This document shows positions 10,101 through 16,806 of a DNA stretch of 64,000 bases, piece by piece. The DNA comes from Parachryseolinea silvisoli (GTDB lineage Bacteria; Bacteroidota; Bacteroidia; Cytophagales; Cyclobacteriaceae). The translations under genes were made by a program, and so were the position numbers. The first letter of the stretch is position 1; every line of letters begins with the position of its first letter. The notes under the pieces are model-generated. The model made no database searches. It saw only the letters and a program-made list of their open reading frames with translations, and had not been told where the DNA came from. Location: NCBI RefSeq assembly GCF_021190955.1, contig NZ_JAIOAO010000003.1, forward strand, positions 744,001 to 808,000. Direction: 5' to 3'.

Positions 10101-10938
10101 TATCGACGAGCATGTTGAGACGGTCACCATTCGCCCCATTCCCCCGATACTTGACTTTACATACGACCCCGCCTTTGGCTGCGCACCGCTGACAGTACAG
10201 TTCACCAACACCTCCCAATACGCCGACCCCGGCAGCTACGTCTGGGACTTTGGCGACCAGGGTACCTCGCGCGCCGTTCATCCAGTTCATACATACTTTG
10301 CGCCGGGCATATACTCCGTTACGCTCAAGGGTACGAACGTGCTGGGCGATACAATACAGATCACCAAGCCTCAGATCATCGAAGTATACGACGCACCCAC
10401 GGCCCAGTTTGCCACTTTCCCCAAAGTCCTCAACGTGCCCAACGAGTTGCTGTATACCAACAACCGCAGCTTTGGCGCGACCAGCTTCCTATGGAATTTT
10501 GGGGACGGACAAACGTCGACGGAAATCGAGCCGCAGCATAAATACACGGAAGAGGGCATCTTCACCATCACCCTCATCGCGTACAACCCCAGTGGATGTT
10601 CCGACACGGTAACGATTCAGTCCGCTGTGCAGACCATCAAACGCGGACAATTGCTCGTGCCCAATGCGTTCAGACCCAATGGAACCGGCCCCGGCAGCAC
10701 CAACGTGTCGAACAACGAAGTGTTCCTGCCGCTCATGCGCAACGTCACCAAGTTCCAGATGTTCATCTTCAACCGGTGGGGACAATTATTATTTGAAAGT
10801 GCTAACCCCGAGTCGGGGTGGGATGGCTACTATAAAGGCCAGCTATGCCAGCAAGATGTATACATCTATAAGATCACCGTCGAATACGACGATGGTAAGC
10901 AGTTTACGCGCACAGGCGACATCAATTTATTACGGTAG
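7159..10938 (+). CDS. Giant PKD-repeat protein with type B T9SS sorting domain
   Basis: The product (about 1259 residues) starts with a clear signal peptide (MGLKKALLSIFLFCG..AHA). A GTG 21 bases upstream is in frame, but the ATG at 7159 gives the natural signal peptide. Much of the protein is beta-rich, Cys- and Thr-rich repeat sequence. At least three canonical PKD domains lie near the C-terminus (WNFGDSTTS, WDFGDQGTS, WNFGDGQTS), with more divergent copies upstream. The last roughly 90 residues (LLVPNAFRPNG, FQMFIFNRWGQLLFES, GWDGYYKG, DVYIYKI) form a gliding-motility-associated CHU_C domain, the type B sorting signal for type IX secretion. It is therefore expected to be exported by T9SS and held on the cell surface. 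The PorP/SprF gene 35 bases downstream is the usual partner. Confidence 0.93.
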   Translation: MGLKKALLSIFLFCGAVYYAHAQCDMLRPTISVDFDTDQDCAPVSVTQFQVTYSFSAPQTPGSIAILYEWNDPANSTTLVTLATGLIVGVGNTEFTADASFTYNTNNDCSIIPTAYIVINGAVCPTSIQRQSAFFWSTDDEGNGEVEMAPETWDVCYNNPITNATFRDASEFNCNINVEPDVPNRAARYVQFVYGTNHNAAATIRNLTLTDGGPQPLTNATGNLVSPQTRGAVLPVTAAYFGPVETVPVPADAPISVSFPMNAPADAANAVGNRFEVTMFNWNVCNPWNGSNANPNYEDAIVTRGYVQIVAAPIPAFFTRNGAGTTTTNFCIDEDIFFRNQTTGAGNIGYTWEFYNDAAGTVLLETSNDANPVYSYPTGGVKLIRLRVRNASAQGPCDAEITHTVNITPSLVAAIGLTDPLTNLPLTSRDFCQETAAPFTNFNVRFTDISTGTVTPTTGRRWEFFDASNNLILEAPTGGGFSTTLLGPFDRTFITPGLYRIRLTVRDNLTLCTTTDTDTIRVFEKPEPNFTFNRVCLGTATHFIDATTLDPIFAEGITLREWDMEYDGTFDNDPALDDEIEFDYTYATAGTRRVALRVVTGGGCEVIIVKPNVIVDPKPLSTFTADRLSGCSVLTVNFTNTATGQAATIQEYRWEIDDGSGAGFQVDSVQRPTDPGFNGQYTRDFVNTTLVNIDYQVRLRAVTNRGCDSVSAPITITVFPGPAAGFVSLNYSPFNDNCSPVEVDFAVDTETQSMNPSEYIWTIADVSGQLDQISTGTTPAFNYEFQNTTQAIRDFTVTLRAVLPSTCYGDSTVSIRINPVPSSAFTYDTVSYTCDNVVLHLDATQKGLQAYNWRITINGVVMATPTGDNLDYTIPRSTTVDQNVVIRLITTNFANCPSTPTTHNVLIPRNPGISASFTALPTDQTLPNSTVTITNTSTPGPWDYLWNFGDSTTSTDRDAPPHTYATFGTYTITLTVRDNDCIDEHVETVTIRPIPPILDFTYDPAFGCAPLTVQFTNTSQYADPGSYVWDFGDQGTSRAVHPVHTYFAPGIYSVTLKGTNVLGDTIQITKPQIIEVYDAPTAQFATFPKVLNVPNELLYTNNRSFGATSFLWNFGDGQTSTEIEPQHKYTEEGIFTITLIAYNPSGCSDTVTIQSAVQTIKRGQLLVPNAFRPNGTGPGSTNVSNNEVFLPLMRNVTKFQMFIFNRWGQLLFESANPESGWDGYYKGQLCQQDVYIYKITVEYDDGKQFTRTGDINLLR

Positions 10939-10973
10939 GGATAGGGTAGAAGAGGAACGATAACAGGCACCGC

Positions 10974-11987
10974 ATGAAAAGATTTTTTACCATACTGGCG
11001 ATAGTATATACACTCGCGGCCCGGGCGCAAGACCCCGAGTTCTCGCAATATTACGCTGCGCCACTCTACCTGAACCCCGCCTTTGCCGGTACGTCCGAAG
11101 ACCATCGCTTCATGGCCAACTACCGCAATCAGTGGCCCAATATCACTACGGCCTTCGAGACCTACGCCTTTTCATACGACTACAACTTATCCAGCCTCAA
11201 CAGTGGTCTGGGTGTGATGATTCTGGCCGACAAAGCAGGGTCAGCCAATTTAAAGTCCACGCAGTTCAACCTCCAGTATGCCTACAAGGTCCACCTCTCA
11301 GACAAGTGGGTACTATCCGCGGGGTTGAACTTTGGCGTGGGCTTCCGTACAATAGACTATAACCGCCTGGTGTTTTATGAGCAGCTCGAGTTCGACCAGG
11401 ATGGGATCAATCTGCCGCCGCCCACAGATCTGGGCCTTAAAAATACCACCTACTTCGACTTTGGCGGCGGTATACTGGCCTACAACCGAAAGTTCTGGAT
11501 CGGCATGTCCACTTCTCACATTAATCGCCCCAACCGCTCCATGCTTAACAGTGAAGCGCAGATCCCCATCAAGACCACCATACACGGCGGCGTGCGCATC
11601 CCGTTGTATCACGGCTTGTTCAAGAAAGATCGGGTCGCAGCCCTTGCGCCATCCTTCGTATATAAAACACAAGGCACCTTCGACCAGCTCGACATCGGCA
11701 CTTATTTCCTCTATGAGCCCCTCGTATTGGGCCTCTGGTACCGCGGCATTCCCATCAAACAAAACGTCCGCGACAACATCAGCCAGGATGCCGTCGTGGT
11801 CATCCTCGGCTTCCAGCTACAGAAGGTGGAGCTTACCTATAGCTATGACGTCACCGTCTCCGACCTGGGCCCCATCTCGGGCGGCGCCCACGAGATCGCC
11901 CTGAAGTTCAAAGTCGACCTCGGCACCCGCGTCAAAACCCGTAAAAAAGAACGCTTCATTCCCTGCCCGACATTTAACAAGGATTGA
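10974..11987 (+). CDS. PorP/SprF family type IX secretion membrane protein
   Basis: The 337-residue product has a signal peptide (to about residue 18, ARAQDPEFSQYY), then YLNPAFAGTSEDHRFMANYRNQWP, the hallmark start of PorP/SprF proteins. The remainder is an amphipathic beta-barrel of the outer membrane. In gliding Bacteroidota, SprF-like proteins are needed to export or anchor a specific large cargo encoded next door (the SprB/SprF pattern). Here the upstream PKD/CHU_C giant gene, 35 bases away in the same direction, is that cargo by inference. No other T9SS core gene is in the window. Confidence 0.93.
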   Translation: MKRFFTILAIVYTLAARAQDPEFSQYYAAPLYLNPAFAGTSEDHRFMANYRNQWPNITTAFETYAFSYDYNLSSLNSGLGVMILADKAGSANLKSTQFNLQYAYKVHLSDKWVLSAGLNFGVGFRTIDYNRLVFYEQLEFDQDGINLPPPTDLGLKNTTYFDFGGGILAYNRKFWIGMSTSHINRPNRSMLNSEAQIPIKTTIHGGVRIPLYHGLFKKDRVAALAPSFVYKTQGTFDQLDIGTYFLYEPLVLGLWYRGIPIKQNVRDNISQDAVVVILGFQLQKVELTYSYDVTVSDLGPISGGAHEIALKFKVDLGTRVKTRKKERFIPCPTFNKD

Positions 11988-12050
11988 GATTGGAATTAGC
12001 ACAAGTGTCCGGCCACGCCGCCGAACAAATCCAGCACCGCAGTCGTAGAC

Positions 12051-12503
12051 CTAACAACTAAACTGCCTTAAGTGATGATCGGAGTGTTTATAGGCAAAAA
12101 TCCCAATCTCCTCCTGCGTCATCTTGCCAAAGAAGTCATGCACAAAGTTCGGGTTTGAATACTGTGCATACGCGGCAACGAGCTCCATCCACTTCTTCTT
12201 CTGCAGTTCCAGATCGCCGGTCTTCTCTTGTATAACCAAATCACGCGACGTAGGAATATTCCGCTGCATAGGCGTCTCATCTTTCACCGAGCTCTTCAAC
12301 GCCCATTTTCCAAAGATCAGACCAGGAAAGGAGCGGGTATAGATCGGGTTATTCCGGCCGTGCACCCATTCGTCCCACAGACTGCAATGCTTTGCCATTT
12401 GGTATACATTCATCTTTCCCCATTGTGCTTCTTTATTCTCGTGTAAGGAATTAATCCTTCGGATCAGCTCGCTCCGGGTAGCTTCATCAAAAACAGTTTT
12501 CAT
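12051..12503 (-). CDS. DUF1569 family protein (DinB-like fold)
   Basis: This is a soluble 150-residue protein without a signal peptide. It shows the DUF1569 pattern: WGKMNVYQMAKHCSLWDEW near residue 30, a central PGLIFGKWAL and a C-terminal GIFAYKHSDHHLRQFS. The conserved His residues near residue 40 and in KHSDHHLRQF resemble the metal-binding triad of DinB-fold enzymes, so a small metal-dependent transferase or hydrolase fold is likely. No substrate is known. It lies 27 bases downstream of the MFS gene on the same strand and may be co-transcribed with it. Confidence 0.85.
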   Translation of the reverse strand: MKTVFDEATRSELIRRINSLHENKEAQWGKMNVYQMAKHCSLWDEWVHGRNNPIYTRSFPGLIFGKWALKSSVKDETPMQRNIPTSRDLVIQEKTGDLELQKKKWMELVAAYAQYSNPNFVHDFFGKMTQEEIGIFAYKHSDHHLRQFSC

Positions 12504-12530
12504 AGGGTATAGAGTTGAGGTCGGGGTTAA

Positions 12531-13772
12531 TTATTCAGTGTCGGAAGCAGACCGGGCTCTCACCGAAGAAAGAACCACAACAGAAACCGACAACACCAGC
12601 AACGCCAGAAAAGACATTCGCAGACTGGTAGCCTCTGCAATGAAGCCAATGATCGGCGGACCGATCAACATGCCCATAAACCCAAGCGACGACACCGCTG
12701 CAATTGCAACCCCGGGCGAAAGCGTCTTTGACTTGCCCGCCGCACTAAAGACCAGCGGCACAACCGACGATACTCCCATACCAATCAAAAAGAAGCCCGC
12801 CAGGGAGGGTAGGAGCGAAGGAAACAACACAGCAATCAATAACCCTACCGTTGTCAGCAGACCGCTAACCTGTAAAATACGCTTCAATCCAAACCGGGCC
12901 GAAAGCCTGTCGGCCACAAACCGCATGCTTGCCATCGCGATCATAAACGTCGTATAGCCTAAGCCCGTATAGGCCGCGTCTACACGCACGACATGACTAA
13001 AGTATATACCGCTCCAGTCAAACATCGCACCTTCCGCAATCATCGAGCAGAACGCGATCAGGCCCAGGCTGATCAGCGCCCGGTCTGGCAAGGCAAAGAG
13101 CGGCAGCTTCTCGCCCGTCACATCGTCCTGCGATACCAGGTAAAACGCACAGGTGCCGATCACGAGCAGGAAAATGACACAGATCAAAATATAGTGGTGA
13201 GCCGGGGGCACCGCGTGCGCCATCATCCAGGTACCCATCGCTGCGCCGGTAAAACCCGCCAGACTCCACAAACCATGGAATGTCGCCATCAGCTTTTGCT
13301 GGTATAAGCGCTCTACGACGACAGCTTGCGTATTGATGGAGATGTTGAGCAGATTGGCAAAGAACCCAAAGCAGAACAGACAGCACACCAGTGCTGGCAC
13401 TGTCGAAGAGGCCCCTACACAGACTAATGCCAGGCTATACAATACAGCAGCCACAATCACCACCCGCTTGCTTCCGAGTCGCCCGACCAGCCATCCGGCA
13501 AACGGCAGCGACACAAAAAATCCCGCAGGCAAGGCAAACAGCACTGCACCTAAGGCTGACGAGGTAAGATGAAGGTTCGCCTGGATCGTCGGGATCCGCG
13601 AAGCCCAGCTGGCAAAACATAACCCGTGCAGGAAAAACACCAGCCCGACAGCTGCCCGGTTCCGACGTAACGACGAATGTGCGTTCCCTGTCGTCGGGGC
13701 TTCCGTGTGGGAGACAACCCGTTCCGGGGCAATAAATAGCTCCTCTCTCTTGATTTCTGCGATTGTGCTCAT
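12531..13772 (-). CDS. MFS transporter (YbjJ/FucP-like)
   Basis: The 413-residue product has about twelve hydrophobic segments. MFS loop motifs are visible, including GWLVGRLGSKRVV between helices 2 and 3. The stretch FFLHGLCFASWASRIPTIQ in helix 1 recalls the E. coli YbjJ-type MFS group. It is an inner-membrane transporter; the substrate is probably a sugar or related metabolite, but that rests only on the divergent DeoR-family regulator. The frame extends to a TTG at 13790, but the ATG at 13772 is the better start because the bases beyond it belong to the inverted operator repeats. The downstream DUF1569 gene may be co-transcribed. Confidence 0.88.
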   Translation of the reverse strand: MSTIAEIKREELFIAPERVVSHTEAPTTGNAHSSLRRNRAAVGLVFFLHGLCFASWASRIPTIQANLHLTSSALGAVLFALPAGFFVSLPFAGWLVGRLGSKRVVIVAAVLYSLALVCVGASSTVPALVCCLFCFGFFANLLNISINTQAVVVERLYQQKLMATFHGLWSLAGFTGAAMGTWMMAHAVPPAHHYILICVIFLLVIGTCAFYLVSQDDVTGEKLPLFALPDRALISLGLIAFCSMIAEGAMFDWSGIYFSHVVRVDAAYTGLGYTTFMIAMASMRFVADRLSARFGLKRILQVSGLLTTVGLLIAVLFPSLLPSLAGFFLIGMGVSSVVPLVFSAAGKSKTLSPGVAIAAVSSLGFMGMLIGPPIIGFIAEATSLRMSFLALLVLSVSVVVLSSVRARSASDTE

Positions 13773-13889
13773 AATTGCAATATTTTGCAATAAATGTACT
13801 GATATTGCTCAATGTTGCAATATATGGCGGCTAGATAATTCAATATTTTGCTCAATACATGCTGTAAAATGCATAATATTGCAATTATG
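13770..13889. promoter_or_regulatory. Symmetric operator cluster between MFS and DeoR genes
   Basis: The same 15-mer AATATTGCAATTATG, whose last three bases are the start codon, ends at both divergent genes: 13784-13770 on the minus strand and 13875-13889 on the plus strand. Between them are further TTGCAA/TTGCTCAA elements: TTGCAATATTTTGCAA at 13775-13790, ATATTGCTCAATGTTGCAATAT at about 13802-13823, and CAATATTTTGCTCAATA at 13841-13857. The repeats are clearly seen. That they bind the adjacent DeoR regulator and repress both genes is inferred. Confidence 0.75.
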
Positions 13890-14636
13890 CTAAAAGAAGA
13901 GCGGTTTCAGTTGATCTTAAAGCAGCTTTCAGAAGACCAGAAAGTCACCCTGAAAGCCCTGAGCGAGCGATTAGAAGTTTCCGAATACACCGTGCGCCGG
14001 GATCTCAAAGAGTTGACAGATCAGGGTTTATTAAAAGCAGTACGCGGTGGCGCCGTGCCCCACTCGCCCACGCCGCATCATTTTTCAGACCGGCTGCAGT
14101 ATAAGAGCGAAGTAAAAAAGATCATTGCCGAGAAAGCCGTAAGCCTGGTGCAGCCCGGGCAGGTAGTAGCCTTCGACAGCGGCACAACCGCCATGGCCAT
14201 CGCCAGTATTTTACCACAAGACATGGAAATAACCGTTGTCACCAATAGCTTCCCCGTGGTAAATGTCCTCGAGTCGCATCCTAAAATCGAAGTATTGTTT
14301 GCCGGGGGCAGATTGTACAAAAGCGCCTACACGACGGTGGGCCACGATACCCTTCGGTTCTTCCGGAACATTCGCGCCGATATATATTTCATGGGCATCT
14401 GTAGCATTCACCCCACGATCGGTGTCACCACCATCAACTACGAAGAAAGCGAAGTGAAGAAAGCGATCGTCGATGTCTCCAAGCAAGTGATCGCGTTAAG
14501 CACGCATGAACGTATCAACACCGCCGAGGCGTTCTTTATTTGTCCGGCGTCATCCGTCAATGTTGTCATTACGGATGAAGAAGGAATATCCCTGGCCGAG
14601 CAGACCTTTAAAGACTCGGGTATTTCGATCCTATAG
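13887..14636 (+). CDS. DeoR/GlpR family transcriptional regulator
   Basis: The 249-residue product starts MLKEERFQLILKQL. A DeoR winged helix-turn-helix follows (about residues 15-55, LSERLEVSEYTVRRDLKEL). The C-terminal sugar-phosphate-binding domain includes VAFDSGTTAMAIA and VLFAGGRLYKSAYTTVG. Such proteins repress catabolic or transport genes and are released by a phosphorylated sugar. The frame runs back to a TTG at 13848, but the ATG at 13887 matches family starts and the symmetric operator. It is divergent from the MFS transporter gene, which is its likely target along with itself. Confidence 0.92.
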   Translation: MLKEERFQLILKQLSEDQKVTLKALSERLEVSEYTVRRDLKELTDQGLLKAVRGGAVPHSPTPHHFSDRLQYKSEVKKIIAEKAVSLVQPGQVVAFDSGTTAMAIASILPQDMEITVVTNSFPVVNVLESHPKIEVLFAGGRLYKSAYTTVGHDTLRFFRNIRADIYFMGICSIHPTIGVTTINYEESEVKKAIVDVSKQVIALSTHERINTAEAFFICPASSVNVVITDEEGISLAEQTFKDSGISIL

Positions 14637-14639
14637 GCA

Positions 14640-14783
14640 TCAATCCAATGCATGCACGGTAACCCAATACCGCCAGGCTACCACGGCCTTGTCGATTTTG
14701 GATAAGTGATTGATATCCCGCTTGCTGTAGCGGGGCAGGATCAGTTTGTTGACTTTGGCGAGAACTTTGAAAAAAGCTTTCAT
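14640..14783 (-). CDS. Conserved short basic protein (47 aa)
   Basis: The frame encodes 47 residues beginning MKAFFKVLAKVNKLILP and ending AVVAWRYWVTVHALD. The pattern of a basic amphipathic start, LPRYSKRD, then a Trp-Arg-Tyr-Trp core is one I recall from short Bacteroidota proteins that are often left unnamed or labelled SsrA-binding in automatic annotation. No function is established. The stop is at 14640-14642, just after the DeoR gene ends convergently. The start lies 119 bases from the divergent CCA-adding enzyme gene. The main support is the good protein character and the clean fit between two genes; homology was recalled, not searched. Confidence 0.7.
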   Translation of the reverse strand: MKAFFKVLAKVNKLILPRYSKRDINHLSKIDKAVVAWRYWVTVHALD

Positions 14784-14902
14784 ACGGCGAAATACGTACA
14801 ATATCGTGCCCGCAAAGCTAACAATCCCCTCAGAAACTTTGTTCGTGCATGCCCTACATCCTGTCGGATTGCCTTACCTTTGGCGGCTGAATTAAGTTTT
14901 TC

Positions 14903-16372
14903 ATGAACCTGGCCTCGTCTCTCGAACACCCCGTATTTCAAGCCATCGGCGCTGCCGGCGACCAGCTCGGCGTCGACACCTATGTAGTCGGGGGATACGT
15001 CCGGGACCTGATCCTTCAAAGGCCATCCAAAGACATCGACTTTGTGTGCGTTGGTAGCGGCATTGCGTTGGCCCAGGCCGTCGCCCGTCAGCTCGGCCCC
15101 GACGTGCACGTAAACGTATTTAAGAACTTTGGCACCGCGCAGATCGTATACAACGACCTCGAGCTGGAGTTTGTTGGCGCCCGCCGGGAGTCCTACCGCA
15201 GCGACTCGCGTAAACCCATCGTCGAAGACGGCACCTTGCAAGACGATCAGCAGCGTCGCGACTTCACCATGAACGCCCTGGCCATCAGCCTGAATAAAAG
15301 CACCTTCGGCAACCTGGTTGATCCCTTCGATGGCATTGCCGATATGAAGCGAAAGACCATCCGTACGCCACAAGATCCGATCACTACCTTCTCGGACGAT
15401 CCGCTGCGCATGATGCGCGCCATACGGTTTGCCTCGCAGCTCAGCTATGATATCGAACCCGATACCTATGCCGCCATCGTCAGCCAGGCCAACCGTATCA
15501 AGATCGTATCGCAAGAGCGTATCACCGACGAGCTCAACAAGATCATCCTCAGTCCGGTGCCTTCGTACGGCTTTAAGCTGTTGTACAATACGGGCCTGCT
15601 CAAGATCTTTTTCCCCGAGCTGGTTGCGCTGTACGGTGTCGAATCCGTGGGCAATAAATCGCACAAAGACAACTTCTACCATACCCTGCAGGTACTCGAC
15701 AACGTGTCCGTTGTATCGTACGACCTGTGGCTGCGGTGGGCCGCCATTTTGCACGACATCGCCAAGCCTGCGACCAAGCGCTTCGACAAAACACATGGCT
15801 GGACCTTTCATGGTCACGAAGACAAAGGCGCACGCATGGTGCCCAACATCTTCCGACGCCTCAAACTGCCCCTCAATGAAAAGATGCTCTTCGTGCAAAA
15901 GTTGGTACGCTTGCACCTGCGGCCCATACCCCTGGTAAAAGAAGTAACCGACTCGGCGCTGCGCCGTTTGCTCTTTGACGCCGGCGATGAGATCGACGCG
16001 TTGATGATGCTTTGCCGTGCCGACATCACGTCCAAGAACAACGAGAAGGTGAACCGCTTTCTCAAGAACTTCGACGTCGTCGAACAGAAGATGGCGGAAG
16101 TAGAGCAGAAGGATCAGATCCGGAATTTTCAGCCACCCGTTACCGGCGATGAAATCATGGACATGTTCCAGATCCCGCCCAGCCGCATCATCGGCGACAT
16201 CAAGGAGCAGATCAAAGAGGCGATACTGGAAGGGGAGATACGCAATGACCGCCAGGAAGCGCTGACGCTGTTAATGAAGATCGCCGCCGAAAAAGGACTG
16301 ACCCTGGTCAAGGCGCCACAGGACCTCCTTACCCCCCAAACGCCGGTCTCCGGCTCCCAGACAGCAGAGTAA
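14903..16372 (+). CDS. cca: CCA tRNA nucleotidyltransferase with HD domain
   Basis: The 489-residue product carries the class II nucleotidyltransferase signature YVVGGYVRDLILQRPSKDIDF (about residues 27-47), with the two metal-binding Asp of DID. Next comes the RRDFTMNALA motif and the ATP/CTP-selecting region DPLRMMRAIRFASQL. A C-terminal HD phosphohydrolase domain follows (WAAILHDIAKP, TFHGHEDKGARM). It adds or repairs the 3' CCA end of tRNAs in the cytoplasm; the HD domain adds phosphatase or phosphodiesterase activity in related enzymes. Family length is normal. Poly(A) polymerase belongs to the same superfamily and cannot be excluded from sequence alone, but the HD-containing form in Bacteroidota is usually the CCA enzyme. 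Confidence 0.92.
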   Translation: MNLASSLEHPVFQAIGAAGDQLGVDTYVVGGYVRDLILQRPSKDIDFVCVGSGIALAQAVARQLGPDVHVNVFKNFGTAQIVYNDLELEFVGARRESYRSDSRKPIVEDGTLQDDQQRRDFTMNALAISLNKSTFGNLVDPFDGIADMKRKTIRTPQDPITTFSDDPLRMMRAIRFASQLSYDIEPDTYAAIVSQANRIKIVSQERITDELNKIILSPVPSYGFKLLYNTGLLKIFFPELVALYGVESVGNKSHKDNFYHTLQVLDNVSVVSYDLWLRWAAILHDIAKPATKRFDKTHGWTFHGHEDKGARMVPNIFRRLKLPLNEKMLFVQKLVRLHLRPIPLVKEVTDSALRRLLFDAGDEIDALMMLCRADITSKNNEKVNRFLKNFDVVEQKMAEVEQKDQIRNFQPPVTGDEIMDMFQIPPSRIIGDIKEQIKEAILEGEIRNDRQEALTLLMKIAAEKGLTLVKAPQDLLTPQTPVSGSQTAE

Positions 16373-16401
16373 TTTCAGGCGCGCGTGGTGCAAGGCAGTC
16401 G

Positions 16402-16806
16402 CTAGGCTGCGGCGCTCAGAAGCTCGATAAACTTTTCGCGGGTTACGGGCTTAATGATATACTCGCGTACGTCGGCATGCTGCCGGGCGCGATCCATGTC
16501 GCGCGGATCGATGGATGAGCTGACCATATAGATCTCGATCGGCTTCGAGAGATTCGTCTTCAGATGCGCATAGTCATCGAGAAACATCCAGCCGTCTACA
16601 AAGGGCATGTTGATATCCAGAAAGATGTAATCGGGCAGCGTCTCGGATTCGCGCGCATGGTCGCGAAGAAAGTCCAGGGCCTCTTCGCCGTTGTCGAATT
16701 GCAGGATTTTGTCTGATAGCTGGGCCGCCTTGAGGGTGCGTGACGCCGTGATTTGAAATATCTTGTCGTCGTCTACAAGGGCAATGATGGGAGCTTTAGT
16801 TTCCAT
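16402..16806 (-). CDS. Single-domain response regulator
   Basis: The 134-residue product is a lone receiver domain: the acidic triad VDDD (residues 11-14), phospho-acceptor Asp64 in FLDINMP, a conserved Ser/Thr region (MVSSS) and the Lys of IIKPV. There is no output domain, so it is expected to signal through protein contacts or act as a phosphate relay or sink. The gene overlaps the end of the multi-PAS kinase gene by 11 bases, a tight coupling that marks the kinase as its cognate partner. Confidence 0.92.
   Translation of the reverse strand: METKAPIIALVDDDKIFQITASRTLKAAQLSDKILQFDNGEEALDFLRDHARESETLPDYIFLDINMPFVDGWMFLDDYAHLKTNLSKPIEIYMVSSSIDPRDMDRARQHADVREYIIKPVTREKFIELLSAAA

Noticed and set aside
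11992-12048. A fifth REP-like copy (GCACAAGTGTCCGGCCACGC)
   Set aside because: Only a short stretch resembles the other copies and neither stem is complete.
14780-15916. A 378-codon open frame antisense to the CCA-adding enzyme gene
   Set aside because: It mirrors a well-supported gene in high-GC codon-biased DNA and its product has no family character.
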